Assembly (NCBI GenBank): GCA_903922825.1
Contig: CAIXVE010000055.1
Location: forward strand, 1-52,239
DNA length: 52,239 nucleotides
Origin: an uncultured Micrococcales bacterium
Lineage (GTDB): Bacteria > Actinomycetota > Actinomycetes > Actinomycetales > Microbacteriaceae
Direction of reading: 5' to 3'
Shown: positions 39,593 to 51,041 of the stretch, in pieces
How the letters are laid out: each line of letters opens with the position of its first letter
Position numbering within the stretch: the stretch's first letter is position 1
Notes under the pieces: model-generated
Databases searched by the model: none
Told to the model about the DNA's origin: nothing
Seen by the model: the letters and a program-made list of their open reading frames with translations, nothing else
Position numbers and translations under genes: made by a program

Positions 39593-41440
39593 ATGGCTAA
39601 CGAGGTTGGTTTCCGCCCAAACACGGGGGACATTCCAACTAACCCAGGTGTTTACAGATTTTTAGATGCCACCGGACGGGTTCTGTATGTTGGTAAAGCT
39701 AAGAATCTAAGAGCAAGGCTCTCTTCCTATTTCGCACCGTTGAACTCTCTTCAAGAGAAGACCAGAAGAATGGTGCTCAGCGCGAGTGACGTGAATTGGA
39801 CCATCGTCAAAAGCGAATTTGAGGCACTGCAACTTGAATTTACTTGGATCAAAGAATATGACCCGCCTTTCAATGTTCGCTTCAAAGATGACAAGAGCTA
39901 CCCTTACCTAGCTATAACTATGGGTGAACAAATTCCTCGAGTTATGATCACTCGTAATCGTGATAACAAATCCTCACGTTACTTCGGTCCCTATACACAA
40001 TCTTGGGCTGTTAGAGAGACTCTTGACACTTTGCTCAAGGTTTATCCGATTAGATCATGCTCTAGTGGTGTTTATTCTCGAGCAAAAATGAGTAATCGAC
40101 CTTGCCTGCTTGCTGACATTGGTAAATGTTCCGCACCTTGTGTTGGCAGAATTACCCCAGAAGAACATAAAGCAACCGCCAAGAAATTTGCGGACTTCAT
40201 GCTTGCCGGTGATGAGAAATACATTGATTCCCTAAGAACAAAAATGTTCGAAGCTTCGGAGAGCGAAAGTTACGAACTGGCAGCAAAACTAAGGGACGAT
40301 GTTGAGGCTTTAGAGACTGTTCTAGAGAAATCAACTGTGGTTTTCACAGACAACACCGATGCAGATCTGTTCGGAATAGCCGATGATGAGCTAACTGCTG
40401 CTGTTAGTTTGTTTCGAGTTCGCGGTGGACGCATCCGAGGTGCTCGTGGCTGGGTGGTCGATAAGGAAATTGAAAGAAGCACTGAAGAGCTGGTTGAGTA
40501 CCTCATTCAAAACGTTTATGCCGAGATTGGTAATGACATACCGAAAGAGGTTTTGGTTCCTGTTCTCCCTCCAGATTCTGCTGCTTTGACGCAGTGGCTT
40601 TCGGAGCAACGTGGAAGCAAAGTTGATCTTCGTGTTGCTCAAAGGGGAGATAAGAGGGCTTTGGCCGAGACTGCATTGACTAATGCCAAGCACGCACTAG
40701 GTCTCTATAAACTCAAGCGAACTGCCGATTTCACGGCTCGTAGTGAAGCGTTGGCCCAATTGCAAGAAGTGTTGAACTTGGAAACCGCACCGCTACGTAT
40801 CGAGTGTTATGACATTTCTCACATGTCTGGAACAGGGATCGTTGGTTCGATGGTGGTTTTCGAAGATGGCTTGGCTAAGAAGAGCCAATATCGCAAGTTC
40901 AACATCGAATCTTCTGCCGACGACACTGAATCCTTGTTCCAAGTCCTAACCAGGCGTTTGAAGTATTTGAATGAAGGTGTTTCAGATAACGAGAATAAGT
41001 TCAGCTACCGGCCTGGTCTTTTGATCGTCGACGGTGGACAGCCACAGGTCAACGCAGCTTCAAGAGCACTTGAAGCCATGAACATCAAAGACATAACCGT
41101 TATTGGTCTGGCTAAGCGTTTGGAGGAGATTTGGCTTCCAAATAACCCGTTCCCAGTGATTTTGGCTCGAGGCACTGAAGCTTTGTTTATGTTGCAAAGA
41201 GTCAGAGACGAAGCGCACCGCTTTGCCATCACAGCCCAGCGCAAGCAGCGTAAGTCGGCTATAGCGACCGAATTGAGTCTTATTGAAGGTCTAGGGGATA
41301 AACGCGTCACGGCCCTGTTAAGGCGTTTTGGGTCAGCAAAAAGGCTAAAACTGGCCACTTTGGAGGAAATAGCGGAGGTTGCAGGAATTGGGCCACAATT
41401 GGCCAATGCGGTGTTGGAGAAGCTCAAGAGCTCAGAATAA
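39593..41440 (+). CDS. uvrC: Excinuclease ABC subunit C
   Basis: UvrC makes both incisions in nucleotide excision repair. The GIY-YIG nuclease domain is at the N-terminus ([26 protein letters not shown] begins near residue 19), followed by a UVR domain around residue 205. The RNase H-like endonuclease domain ([31 protein letters not shown]) and a C-terminal helix-hairpin-helix pair ([19 protein letters not shown]) follow. The 615 residues are typical. Confidence 0.97.
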   Translation: MANEVGFRPNTGDIPTNPGVYRFLDATGRVLYVGKAKNLRARLSSYFAPLNSLQEKTRRMVLSASDVNWTIVKSEFEALQLEFTWIKEYDPPFNVRFKDDKSYPYLAITMGEQIPRVMITRNRDNKSSRYFGPYTQSWAVRETLDTLLKVYPIRSCSSGVYSRAKMSNRPCLLADIGKCSAPCVGRITPEEHKATAKKFADFMLAGDEKYIDSLRTKMFEASESESYELAAKLRDDVEALETVLEKSTVVFTDNTDADLFGIADDELTAAVSLFRVRGGRIRGARGWVVDKEIERSTEELVEYLIQNVYAEIGNDIPKEVLVPVLPPDSAALTQWLSEQRGSKVDLRVAQRGDKRALAETALTNAKHALGLYKLKRTADFTARSEALAQLQEVLNLETAPLRIECYDISHMSGTGIVGSMVVFEDGLAKKSQYRKFNIESSADDTESLFQVLTRRLKYLNEGVSDNENKFSYRPGLLIVDGGQPQVNAASRALEAMNIKDITVIGLAKRLEEIWLPNNPFPVILARGTEALFMLQRVRDEAHRFAITAQRKQRKSAIATELSLIEGLGDKRVTALLRRFGSAKRLKLATLEEIAEVAGIGPQLANAVLEKLKSSE

Positions 41441-41503
41441 GATTTGGTTCTCGGGCGTGTCGCAATATGACTATTGTTAGAGGTAACAAGAACAGAGAGC
41501 CCA

Positions 41504-42379
41504 GTGAATAGCGAACATTCCTACGAATTGCTGATAGTGACCGGCATGTCGGGTGCAGGGCGTTCCACCGTGGGCAATGCCTTGGAAGACATGGACTGGT
41601 ATGTGGTTGATAACCTTCCAGCCCAGATGATTAAACCAATGGCTGAGTTATTTAGCAGAGCCGACAAGACGTTGCCTCGGTTAGCTGTGATCATTGATGC
41701 TCGAGGTGGGCAATTCTTCCAGGATCTCAGTGAGCATATAAACGTTTTGAAAAGTAGCAACATAAATATTGAGGTCTTATTCCTAGAGGCCAACGATCAA
41801 ACTTTGGTGAAACGCTTCGAGCAGGTTCGAAGACCACATCCGCTGCAGGCCAACGGCACAATCATCGATGGTATTCAAGCGGAGCGGTCGCAACTTCTCA
41901 CACTCAGAGGTCAGGCTGACTACATCATTGATTCCAGCGATCTCAACATCTATCAACTGGCAAGTAAAATCTCTGAAAGTTTTAGTTCACAAGATGTGAA
42001 AAAACTTCAGCTTGTAGTTGAAAGCTTTGGTTTCAAATATGGAATACCAACGGATGCAGATCTGGTAGCAGATATGAGATTCCTACCTAACCCGCATTGG
42101 AATGAATCACTAAGGCCTTTCACCGGTGAAGATAAACAGGTTTCTGATTTCGTTTTAGCTCAAGAAGGTGCCGAGGAGTTTATCGCGAGGTATGTTTCGA
42201 CTCTAGAAACTGTTATTGCTGGCTACCTCCGCGAGAATCGTAAACACGCAACCTTAGCTATCGGTTGCACTGGCGGTAAACATAGATCTGTGGCAACGGC
42301 CATCGAGATTGCTAAACGCTTAGGTGAAGTTTCGGGAATAGAAGTGCGCTTGAAGCACAGAGATTTAGGGAAAGAGTAA
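41504..42379 (+). CDS. rapZ: RapZ/YvcJ-family nucleotide-binding protein
   Basis: RapZ family P-loop protein. In E. coli RapZ is an RNA adaptor that senses glucosamine-6-phosphate; the role in Actinobacteria is less clear. The P-loop is [10 protein letters not shown], followed by DNLPAQM and the C-terminal CTGGKHRSV. The start is uncertain: GTG 41504 (291 residues) follows a weak GAGAG; TTG 41474 would add ten residues. A -10-like TATTGT at 41472-41477 favours the later start. whiA follows by two bases, without the yvcK gene usually between them. Confidence 0.92.
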   Translation: MNSEHSYELLIVTGMSGAGRSTVGNALEDMDWYVVDNLPAQMIKPMAELFSRADKTLPRLAVIIDARGGQFFQDLSEHINVLKSSNINIEVLFLEANDQTLVKRFEQVRRPHPLQANGTIIDGIQAERSQLLTLRGQADYIIDSSDLNIYQLASKISESFSSQDVKKLQLVVESFGFKYGIPTDADLVADMRFLPNPHWNESLRPFTGEDKQVSDFVLAQEGAEEFIARYVSTLETVIAGYLRENRKHATLAIGCTGGKHRSVATAIEIAKRLGEVSGIEVRLKHRDLGKE

Positions 42380-42381
42380 TC

Positions 42382-43356
42382 ATGGCTTTAACAGCTGAAC
42401 TTAAAGATGAACTGGCTAGAGTTGAAATCACTAAGAGCACGGTTAGAGCTGCCGAGCTATCCACAATCCTTCGCTTCTGCGGTGGTCTGCATTTGGTTGG
42501 AGCAAAGATTGTTGTTGAGATTGAAGTGGACACTGCACAACTAGCTAGAAGAGTGAGAAAAGACCTAGCGGATGTGTTTGGTGTTGACTCAGAACTAGCC
42601 ATGATTGCCGCCGGCGGGATTCGAAAGAGCGCTAAGTATCAAATTCGAGTAACTGAAGGTGCCGATATTTTGGCTCGCCAAACAGGCCTTATCGACACTC
42701 GGAACCGTCCGGTTAGAGGCCTTCCAGCAGCTTTGGTTTCAGGAAGTAAAGCCGATGCCGAAGCGGTTTGGCGTGGTGCTATCTTGGCCCATGGATCACT
42801 CACCGATCCAGGACGGTCAGCAACTCTAGAGATCACAGCTCCAGGTAATGAAGCTGCGATGGCTTTAGTTGGTATAGCCAGAAGATTGGAAGTTAGCGCT
42901 AAAGTTCGTGAAGCCAGAGGTGTTTATCGTGTTGTGGTCCGCGAAGGTGACGCGATAGTTCAGATTCTGAAGCATGTCGGTGCACACGGAGTGGTTTTGA
43001 AATATGAAGAGCTCAGAGTTAGAAGAGAAGTTCGAGGCAAGCAGAACCGCTTAGCTAATTTCGATAACGCTAACCTGATGCGTTCAGCGCAGGCAGCAGT
43101 TGCGTCAGGACTTAGAGTTAAGCGAGCAATGGAGATTCTTGGTGATGATGTGCCGGCTCACCTAAAGATGGCCGGTGAGTTGCGTTTGAAGCACAGAGAT
43201 GCATCCTTGGATGACTTGGGAAGGCTAGCCAGCCCTCCGCTTACTAAAGATGCAATAGCGGGAAGAATTAGAAGACTGTTAGCACTAGCTGACAAAGTTG
43301 CCAGCGACAAAGGCATTGCTGGCACCGAATTAGATTTAGCGGATTCAGAAGAATAA
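42382..43356 (+). CDS. whiA: DNA-binding protein WhiA
   Basis: WhiA is a Gram-positive regulator, essential for sporulation septation in Streptomyces and linked to cell division elsewhere. The protein has a LAGLIDADG-like N-terminal region ([17 protein letters not shown]) and a C-terminal helix-turn-helix ([31 protein letters not shown], about residues 270-300). The 324 residues match the family. A GGGAAAGAG site inside the rapZ end precedes the ATG. Confidence 0.96.
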   Translation: MALTAELKDELARVEITKSTVRAAELSTILRFCGGLHLVGAKIVVEIEVDTAQLARRVRKDLADVFGVDSELAMIAAGGIRKSAKYQIRVTEGADILARQTGLIDTRNRPVRGLPAALVSGSKADAEAVWRGAILAHGSLTDPGRSATLEITAPGNEAAMALVGIARRLEVSAKVREARGVYRVVVREGDAIVQILKHVGAHGVVLKYEELRVRREVRGKQNRLANFDNANLMRSAQAAVASGLRVKRAMEILGDDVPAHLKMAGELRLKHRDASLDDLGRLASPPLTKDAIAGRIRRLLALADKVASDKGIAGTELDLADSEE

Positions 43357-43375
43357 CCAACAAGGAGAAATCAAA

Positions 43376-43999
43376 ATGAGTAAATATGTACTTCCAGACC
43401 TGAGCTATGACTATGCAGCTCTCGAGCCAAACATCTCAGGTCGCATCATGGAACTTCACCACGACAAGCATCATTTGGCTTACGTAAACGGAGCTAACAC
43501 TGCAATCGATGCACTTGCTGAGGCTCGCGATAAAAACGATCTGTCTATGGTGAACAAGTTCCAAAAAGATCTTGCTTTCAACCTTGCTGGTCACGTTAAC
43601 CACACTGTTTTCTGGAAGAACCTTTCACCAGATGGTGGAGATAAGCCAGTGGGAGAGTTGGCCGCAGCTATCGATGAGTTCTTTGGTTCTTTCGATGCTT
43701 TCAAGGCTCATTTCACAGCTAGTGCTTTGGGAATCCAGGGTTCTGGTTGGTCAATATTGGTTTGGGACATTTTGGGTCAAAAACTTCTAATTGAGCAGCT
43801 TTACGATCACCAGGGTAACCTAGCTGTTGGCTCAGTGCCTCTTTTGATGCTTGATATGTGGGAACACGCTTTCTACCTTGACTATGTGAACGTGAAGGCA
43901 GACTATGTAAAAGCCTTCTGGAACATCGTTTCTTGGGCTGATGTTCAGGCACGCTTTGCTGAGGCTAGCCGAAACAGCGCGCCTCTTCTGCTACCCTAA
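43376..43999 (+). CDS. sodA: Superoxide dismutase (Fe/Mn family)
   Basis: The enzyme disproportionates superoxide. Metal ligands are His28 in ELHHDKHH, the His in HVNHTVFW, and Asp and His in [11 protein letters not shown]. The 207 residues fit. The segment YDHQGN carries His where M. tuberculosis iron SOD also has His and manganese forms often have Gln, so iron or either metal is plausible. No signal peptide is seen. A clear AAGGAG lies before the ATG. In Microbacteriaceae sod stands between whiA and gap, as here. Confidence 0.95.
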   Translation: MSKYVLPDLSYDYAALEPNISGRIMELHHDKHHLAYVNGANTAIDALAEARDKNDLSMVNKFQKDLAFNLAGHVNHTVFWKNLSPDGGDKPVGELAAAIDEFFGSFDAFKAHFTASALGIQGSGWSILVWDILGQKLLIEQLYDHQGNLAVGSVPLLMLDMWEHAFYLDYVNVKADYVKAFWNIVSWADVQARFAEASRNSAPLLLP

Positions 44000-44053
44000 A
44001 AGTAGTAATCCACCCAGCGTTGAGTGGCATAAAACCCCTAAAAACCACAATAA

Positions 44054-45103
<1,050 letters not shown>

Positions 45104-45107
45104 ATAG

Positions 45108-46310
45108 ATGAGAACACTGAAAGATCTGCCTGAACTTTCTGGTACGCGAGTAATTGTTCGCTGTGACCTAAACGTTCCGCTCGATGGTAAAACTATTACT
45201 GATGACGGTCGTGTTCGTGCATCCGTGCCAACACTCATGTACCTAATCGAACGTGGTGCCAAGGTGATTGTTATTTCACACCTTGGAAGACCTGAAGGTG
45301 CTCCAGATCCACAGTATTCGCTAGAGCCAGTTGCAAAAAGACTAGGTGAACTTCTAGGAAAGCCGGTTGGTTTTGTCGAAGAGACCGTGGGTGCGAAAGC
45401 ATCTAGGGCTGTTTCTGAACTGGGTTCAGGTGAGGTGCTTGTTCTAGAGAACTTGCGGTTCAACCCAGGTGAAACGGCTAAAGATGATGCTGGTCGTGAA
45501 GAGTTTGCGAAGGATCTTTCAGAACTAGGTGATGTGTTTGTAAGCGACGGTTTTGGTGTCGTTCACCGCAAGCAAGCAAGCGTGTACGACCTGCCAAAGC
45601 TTTTGCCTAGCGCGGCTGGCTTGTTGATTGAAGCAGAACTAAAGGTTCTAGAAAGACTTACTGATAGCCCTGAAAAGCCTTACGTGGTTGTTCTAGGTGG
45701 TTCAAAGGTTTCAGACAAGTTAGGTGTTATAGATCATCTACTGCCACGAGTAAACAAGATTCTTGTTGGTGGTGGAATGGTATTTACTTTCCTAACGGCC
45801 CTTGGTAACAAGGTAGGTTCTTCACTTCTTGAAAAAGATCAGATTGAGACTTGTCTAGGTTATTTAGCTAAAGCGAAAGAACTGGGTGTAGAGATTGTTC
45901 TACCAACTGATATTGTTGTTGCCAGCAAGTTTGGTGCGGATGCAGAAGTTCAAATCACTTCGGCTTCAACGATGGAAGAAACCCCATTTGGAGATAAGGG
46001 GCTAGGTTTAGATATCGGCCCAGACTCAGCAAAATTATTTGCAGATAACATCCGTTCAGCTAAAACAGTTTTCTGGAATGGCCCTATGGGTGTTTTCGAG
46101 ATGGATAAGTTCGCCAATGGAACCAGAGAAGTTGCTAAGGCTCTAACCGAGGTTCATGGCCTGTCTGTTGTTGGTGGAGGAGACTCTGCCGCTGCAGTTA
46201 GACAGCTTGGATTTGAAGATAACCAGTTCGGTCACATCTCAACCGGCGGTGGAGCATCACTTGAATACCTTGAAGGAAAAACAATGCCAGGCCTGGAGGT
46301 CTTGAAGTGA
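45108..46310 (+). CDS. pgk: Phosphoglycerate kinase
   Basis: Pgk makes ATP from 1,3-bisphosphoglycerate. Motifs are VIVRCDLNVPLDG, ISHLGRPEG, LENLRFNPGE, GGSKVSDKLGVI, WNGPMGVFE and VVGGGDSAAA. The 400 residues are normal. The gene starts four bases after gap and its stop overlaps the GTG start of tpiA, so gap-pgk-tpiA form one operon. Confidence 0.98.
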   Translation: MRTLKDLPELSGTRVIVRCDLNVPLDGKTITDDGRVRASVPTLMYLIERGAKVIVISHLGRPEGAPDPQYSLEPVAKRLGELLGKPVGFVEETVGAKASRAVSELGSGEVLVLENLRFNPGETAKDDAGREEFAKDLSELGDVFVSDGFGVVHRKQASVYDLPKLLPSAAGLLIEAELKVLERLTDSPEKPYVVVLGGSKVSDKLGVIDHLLPRVNKILVGGGMVFTFLTALGNKVGSSLLEKDQIETCLGYLAKAKELGVEIVLPTDIVVASKFGADAEVQITSASTMEETPFGDKGLGLDIGPDSAKLFADNIRSAKTVFWNGPMGVFEMDKFANGTREVAKALTEVHGLSVVGGGDSAAAVRQLGFEDNQFGHISTGGGASLEYLEGKTMPGLEVLK

Positions 46311-47095
46311 GTAATGAAAGAGTTCCATTCATCGCAGGTAACTGGAAGATGAATCTAGATCACCAGCAGGGAATCGCTTTAGTGCAGAAGCTAGCGTGGA
46401 CTTTAGCTGACGCGAATCACGATTATGCAAAGACTGAAGTTGCAGTTTTCCCTCCGTTCACAGACCTTCGTAGCATTCAAACCCTTATTGATGCTGAGAA
46501 ATTTGAACTAAAGTTAGGTGCACAAGATCTCAGCAAGTTTGATTCTGGTGCCTACACAGGTGAAGTATCAGGGGCCTTCCTAAAAAAACTTGATGTGAAG
46601 TATGTGCTTATCGGTCACAGCGAACGCAGAACATATCACAACGAAGACGACGAAACTGTTCAAGCTAAAGTAGCCGCAGCTTTCCGATACAACCTAATTC
46701 CAGTGATTTGTGTTGGTGAAACCCAAGAGGAACTTGAAACTCACGGACAAAGCGCTATCCCAGTTGAACAAATTAAGGCTGCTTTAGCTGGTCATGCCTC
46801 GGTAGGCGAGTTCATTGTTGCATACGAGCCGGTCTGGGCTATTGGAACAGGTCTTGTGGCAACCCCAGAACAGGCCGCTGAAGTAGCTTCCAAGATCAGA
46901 TCAACCATTGAGGAACTACTAAGTCCAGAGGTTGCTCAAGCCACCAGAATCCTCTACGGAGGCTCTGTAAAGGCTGCAAATGTAGCTGGATTCCTGAAAA
47001 GTCCTGAAGTTGACGGCGTTTTGGTGGGTGGAGCTAGCCTTGTCGTTGAAGAGTTTTCTGGCATAGCCCGCTTCTTGAAGCACCTAACCTTATAA
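46307..47095 (+). CDS. tpiA: Triosephosphate isomerase
   Basis: TpiA interconverts dihydroxyacetone phosphate and glyceraldehyde 3-phosphate. The catalytic Lys is in GNWKMN, His in IGHSERR and Glu in AYEPVWAIGTG; the phosphate loops are YGGSVK and VGGASL. The 262 residues are typical of Actinobacteria. The GTG start overlaps the pgk stop. secG follows after 50 bases. Confidence 0.98.
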   Translation: MSNERVPFIAGNWKMNLDHQQGIALVQKLAWTLADANHDYAKTEVAVFPPFTDLRSIQTLIDAEKFELKLGAQDLSKFDSGAYTGEVSGAFLKKLDVKYVLIGHSERRTYHNEDDETVQAKVAAAFRYNLIPVICVGETQEELETHGQSAIPVEQIKAALAGHASVGEFIVAYEPVWAIGTGLVATPEQAAEVASKIRSTIEELLSPEVAQATRILYGGSVKAANVAGFLKSPEVDGVLVGGASLVVEEFSGIARFLKHLTL

Positions 47096-47145
47096 TTTCA
47101 TTTATAGGGTTTATTTAGCCCTGACTAACACGAAAGAACACAAAC

Positions 47146-47391
47146 ATGACCGGTATCTTGATTGCCTTGAGAATCCTTTTAGGCGTTACCAGCTTGATTC
47201 TTACCCTACTTATCCTTCTTCACAAGGGACGTGGTGGTGGCCTTAGCGACATGTTCGGTGGTGGAATCAACAACACCATGGGTTCCTCAGGTGTTGCAGA
47301 GCGTAACTTGAACCGTATCACGGTGATCCTTGGCTTGGTTTGGGTAGTCACAATCGTGATTCTTGGACTTGCATCAACTTACGGTTGGTAA
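47146..47391 (+). CDS. secG: Preprotein translocase subunit SecG
   Basis: SecG is the small membrane subunit of the SecYEG channel. The 81 residues have two membrane segments (about 3-22 and 58-78) joined by the family's loop LLHKGRGGGLSDMFGGG. It lies between tpiA and rbpA, its usual actinobacterial position. A GAAAG site precedes the ATG. Confidence 0.95.
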   Translation: MTGILIALRILLGVTSLILTLLILLHKGRGGGLSDMFGGGINNTMGSSGVAERNLNRITVILGLVWVVTIVILGLASTYGW

Positions 47392-47397
47392 ATAAAG

Positions 47398-47805
47398 ATG
47401 GCAACTAACGGCGCAGCAATCAGAGGCTCTCGAGTTGGCGCTGGTCCAATGGGCGAGCAAGACAATGGATTCCAAGCAGATCGCGTTAAGCGAAGTTACT
47501 ACTGCTTCAACGACCACAGCTTTAGCCCATCGTTCTCGGCAGATTTAACTATTGAAGAGATTCCAGTTGAACTTGACTGCCCGCACTGTGGTTTACCTGC
47601 AGGTCAAGACAAAGACAACCCACCGGTTATCGCTAAACACGAACCATACAAGACTCACTTGGCCTACGTTAAAGAGCGTAGAACCGAAGCTGAGGCCAAA
47701 GCCTTACTTGAGGAAGCCGTAGCTTCAGTTCGAGACAGAAGAGAGCGTTTGCTTGCTGAAGCTAAAGCTGAAGTTAAAAGGAACGCTAAAGCTAACAAAA
47801 AATAA
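47398..47805 (+). CDS. rbpA: RNA polymerase-binding protein RbpA
   Basis: RbpA binds the RNA polymerase and group 1 sigma factor and stabilises open complexes; it is confined to Actinobacteria. The 135 residues begin AAIRGSRVGAGPMGE, the DNA-contacting basic linker region. The core follows with cysteines and His in YYCFNDHSF and LDCPHCGLP, a possible zinc site. The tail is longer and more Lys/Ala-rich than in M. tuberculosis. The gene lies six bases after secG. No ribosome site is seen before the ATG. Confidence 0.95.
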   Translation: MATNGAAIRGSRVGAGPMGEQDNGFQADRVKRSYYCFNDHSFSPSFSADLTIEEIPVELDCPHCGLPAGQDKDNPPVIAKHEPYKTHLAYVKERRTEAEAKALLEEAVASVRDRRERLLAEAKAEVKRNAKANKK

Positions 47806-47812
47806 AGTTAGC
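47791..47812. repeat. Inverted repeat spanning the rbpA and pgl stop codons
   Basis: GCTAAC (47791-47796) and GTTAGC (47807-47812) form a six-base stem around an A-rich ten-base loop. The two convergent genes end two bases apart inside it. The stem is weak and is followed by no T run on either strand, so a terminator role is doubtful. Confidence 0.3.
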
Positions 47813-48539
47813 AGCTCCAGAACGAAGCTCCAGCTGCTTCGTCAATAATCCAAAGTGTTTGCCCCTTTGCCGAGACTTTCGCAGCAGGTAGATCGCATTC
47901 ATCATTTTTATGAATCTGCTCAATCGCTTCAGCTTTGTCAATTCCACTCACAACAAAGATAATTCGCTTTGATGCATTTATCATTCTCATTGACATAGAT
48001 AAGCGTTCTGCAGGTGGTTTGGGGGAGTCAGACTCAGAAACAATGAGATTATTCGCATAGTCATGACCAGGAAAAAGCGATGCAACATGGCCGTCTGGCC
48101 CCATGCCTAAAAGCATGAGATCAATTTGCGGTTCAGCATCGAACCATTCCAAAAGTGTTCTTTCAAACTCAATTGCAGCTTCAGTAACCGATAGTCCTGA
48201 ATCAGAGGAGGGGAACTCGTGAATGTTTAGTTCAGGAATTGCAATGTGTGAAAGAAGAGCTTCTCTTGCCTGCTGAGCGTTGCGGTCAACACTTTTAGCA
48301 TCAACATATCTTTCATCACCGAACCAGATGTGTAAACGGTTCAAATCAATTTCATTTAACCTTGGATGCTTTTGCAGATGGTTCAAAGTCAGTATTCCAA
48401 CCGTGCCTCCGGTTAGAGCGACATGAACAAAATCTTGCTTTGACTGCAGCTCAACAACTTCATCGATAAACACATGGCTAGCCTGATCTGCCACGTCAGC
48501 AGCATTGATTGCCTTGTGAACTTCAACGCTTTGCATCAT
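47808..48539 (-). CDS. pgl: 6-phosphogluconolactonase
   Basis: Pgl hydrolyses 6-phosphogluconolactone after the Zwf step. The 243 residues show the SugE/DevB-type motifs ALTGGTVG, WFGDERYV, LLGMGPDGHVASLFPGH and an active-site His in that segment. The ATG overlaps the opcA stop by one base (TAATG). It ends two bases from the convergent rbpA. Confidence 0.95.
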   Translation of the reverse strand: MMQSVEVHKAINAADVADQASHVFIDEVVELQSKQDFVHVALTGGTVGILTLNHLQKHPRLNEIDLNRLHIWFGDERYVDAKSVDRNAQQAREALLSHIAIPELNIHEFPSSDSGLSVTEAAIEFERTLLEWFDAEPQIDLMLLGMGPDGHVASLFPGHDYANNLIVSESDSPKPPAERLSMSMRMINASKRIIFVVSGIDKAEAIEQIHKNDECDLPAAKVSAKGQTLWIIDEAAGASFWSC

Positions 48540-49501
48540 TACTTCTTCGCTTTAGCGGAAACCACTGGACTCTTACGTTTTGTTCCAAAGCCCTTAGTAA
48601 TAAGTTTCCCGAAGGCATCATCGCTGTCTAGTCGACGCAGATCTTCAATGAGGCAGTCTCTTAGAGACCTTCTTGGAAGTGAAATATCTCTCACAGGTTG
48701 CGTTGGTTGAATCAACGTTGCAACATCAGGTACATTTCTAACAATCTCGATGTCACCTGATTTACGAACGAGCTTCACTCCACGAATGCCAGCAACTGCC
48801 TTACCTCTGTTGGTCCTAACTAGTTCGACTTCAACCTTCAACTTCATTTCAAGCCAGGCAGCTAAAAGATCGGTGCTAGGGGAGTCCACCGCTCCTGTAA
48901 CAACAACTTTTGTCACCTGGTCAAATGGTGGCTGATCGAGAATGGCGGCTAATTGAGCTCTCCAAAGGGTTAATCTTGTCCAAGCAAAGTCAGAATCACC
49001 AGGTGCGTAGTTTTTAGCAAGGCTCGATAGCCAGATGTGAGGATCTGGCTGTGATGCTGCATCGGTAATTCTTCGTTGAGCTATGCGACCAAGCGCTGAA
49101 GTTGAAGGCTTCTCAGGAGCAATACCAGGCCACCAGGCAACAACCGGAGCATCCGGCAATAGTAGCCCAGTAACCAAAGATTCTGGATCGCTGATAACTT
49201 CGCCATAGGCACGTAAAACAATGACTTCTGAAGCTCCAGCGTCGCCACCAACACGAATTTCAGCATCGAGTTTGGCTTGAGCCTTTGATTGTTTGTTATC
49301 TTCAGCAAGCACGATGATTCGACAAGGATGAGCTCGGGAGGCTTCATTGGCAGCCTGAATAGCAGGTTCTAGACCCTTAAAATCAGTTTGAATCAAGAGA
49401 GTCAGCACACGACCAAGTGCAACTGCTCCACCTTCTTCACGAATGGTAACAAGTTCTTTTGAAACTTTAGAAATAGTTGTGTTTGGAAGATTCTTAATCA
49501 T
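48539..49501 (-). CDS. opcA: Glucose-6-phosphate dehydrogenase assembly protein OpcA
   Basis: OpcA is needed for assembly or redox activation of G6PDH in Actinobacteria and Cyanobacteria. The protein starts MIKNLPNTTISKVSKEL and contains EEGGAVALGRVLTL and the LPDAPVVAWWPG region. The 320-residue form from ATG 49501 overlaps the zwf stop (ATGA); an in-frame ATG at 49513 is inside zwf and gives an atypical start. It lies between zwf and pgl, the standard order. Confidence 0.94.
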   Translation of the reverse strand: MIKNLPNTTISKVSKELVTIREEGGAVALGRVLTLLIQTDFKGLEPAIQAANEASRAHPCRIIVLAEDNKQSKAQAKLDAEIRVGGDAGASEVIVLRAYGEVISDPESLVTGLLLPDAPVVAWWPGIAPEKPSTSALGRIAQRRITDAASQPDPHIWLSSLAKNYAPGDSDFAWTRLTLWRAQLAAILDQPPFDQVTKVVVTGAVDSPSTDLLAAWLEMKLKVEVELVRTNRGKAVAGIRGVKLVRKSGDIEIVRNVPDVATLIQPTQPVRDISLPRRSLRDCLIEDLRRLDSDDAFGKLITKGFGTKRKSPVVSAKAKK

Positions 49502-51036
49502 GGACGTCTCCAAGCTCTGCCATCAAGGGCCATCATTCGGTCGGCGGAAGAAGGACCCCATGTGCCAGGACGATACGGCTCAGGTTTGCCATTTTTCGCC
49601 CAGAACTCTTCAATCGGGTCCAGAATTTTCCAAGACAGCTCCACTTCCTCGTGACGAGGGAACAACGGCGGATCGCCTAACAAAACGTCAAGGATTAGGC
49701 GCTCGTAGGCTTCAGGACTTGCTTCAGTGAAAGCGTGTCCATAGCCAAAGTCCATAGTGACATCTCTAACCTGCATGCCAACTCCAGGGACCTTAGAACC
49801 AAAACGAATGGTGACACCTTCATCTGGTTGAACTCGAATAACCAAAGCATTTTGACCTAGAGCAGACGTTTGTCCTGCGCCAAAGATTTGCTGAGGAGCA
49901 CGTTTGAAAACAACAGCGATTTCAGTAACCCGGCGACCCAGACGTTTACCTGCACGAAGATAGAAAGGAACACCAGCCCATCGACGAGTATTGATGTCTA
50001 ATCTCATGGCAGCAAAAGTCTCGGTTACGGATTTTGGATTCATGCCTTCTTCATCAAGGAATCCAGTTACCTTCTCGCCACCTTGCCAGCCACCGGTGTA
50101 TTGACCACGTGCTGTGTGCTTACCTAAATCATCAGGCAATCTAATAGCTGACAAAACTTTCTCTTTTTCAGCACGAAGATCAGCCGCATCAAAAGAAACT
50201 GGTTCTTCCATGGCTGTTAGAGCAAGAAGTTGAAGCAAATGATTTTGAATAACATCTCGAGCCGCACCGATACCGTCATAGTACCCAGCACGACCACCAA
50301 CACCGATATCTTCAGCCATGGTTATCTGAACGTGGTCTATGTAGTTGTTATTCCAAAGTGGTTCATAGAGCTGGTTTGCAAAACGAAGGGCAAGAATGTT
50401 CTGAACTGTCTCTTTACCCAGGTAGTGGTCGATTCGGAAGATTGAGTCGGCAGGGAATACCGATTCAACAACTTCATTAAGTTCACGAGCAGACTGCAAA
50501 TCATGACCAAACGGTTTCTCGATTACTACACGACGGAATTGGTCCGGCTTCGGATCGGCTAAACCTGAACGTGAAAGTTGTTGTGTGACTAATGGGAATG
50601 CCTTTGGCGGAATGCTGAGATAGAAAGCATGATTGCCGTTAGTGCCACGCTCCTTATCAAGAGTCTCGATGGTTTCGCGGAGTTTGTCGAAGGCCGCATC
50701 ATCACCAAATTCACCGCTAACAAAACGAATACCTTTAGACAGCTGAGCCCAGACTTCATCACTCCATGGAGTTCTTGCATATTGCTTTACAGCTTCAAGC
50801 ACAACTTGACCGAAATCTTGATCTTCCCAGTCACGTCTTGCAAAACCAACGAGAGAGAATCCAGGTGGCAACAGTCCACGATTAGCTAAGTCATACACCG
50901 CTGGCATCAGCTTTTTACGGCTAAGGTCTCCGGTGACACCGAAAATGATTAGACCTGAAGGTCCAGCAATGCGATTTAGTCTTCTATCTTCTGGATCTCG
51001 TAGAGGATTAATTCCAGGGCCAAGTTTCACAGTCAC
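49498..51036 (-). CDS. zwf: Glucose-6-phosphate 1-dehydrogenase
   Basis: Zwf oxidises glucose 6-phosphate, producing NADPH. The nucleotide loop is GVTGDLSRKKLMPA; EKPFGHD and the active-site FRIDHYLGKE are intact. The 512 residues match the family. The start is GTG 51036 (a second GTG is two codons later), five bases after pgi. With pgi, opcA and pgl it forms the oxidative pentose phosphate cluster. Confidence 0.97.
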   Translation of the reverse strand: MTVKLGPGINPLRDPEDRRLNRIAGPSGLIIFGVTGDLSRKKLMPAVYDLANRGLLPPGFSLVGFARRDWEDQDFGQVVLEAVKQYARTPWSDEVWAQLSKGIRFVSGEFGDDAAFDKLRETIETLDKERGTNGNHAFYLSIPPKAFPLVTQQLSRSGLADPKPDQFRRVVIEKPFGHDLQSARELNEVVESVFPADSIFRIDHYLGKETVQNILALRFANQLYEPLWNNNYIDHVQITMAEDIGVGGRAGYYDGIGAARDVIQNHLLQLLALTAMEEPVSFDAADLRAEKEKVLSAIRLPDDLGKHTARGQYTGGWQGGEKVTGFLDEEGMNPKSVTETFAAMRLDINTRRWAGVPFYLRAGKRLGRRVTEIAVVFKRAPQQIFGAGQTSALGQNALVIRVQPDEGVTIRFGSKVPGVGMQVRDVTMDFGYGHAFTEASPEAYERLILDVLLGDPPLFPRHEEVELSWKILDPIEEFWAKNGKPEPYRPGTWGPSSADRMMALDGRAWRRP

Positions 51037-51041
51037 AGTAT

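Noticed and set aside
41005-41427. 140-codon open frame on the minus strand inside uvrC
   Set aside because: Antisense to the conserved C-terminal part of uvrC; low-complexity Ser/Ala-rich translation typical of a shadow frame.
47096-47145. Terminator between tpiA and secG (AGGG ... CCCT)
   Set aside because: The stem is four pairs and is not followed by a T run.
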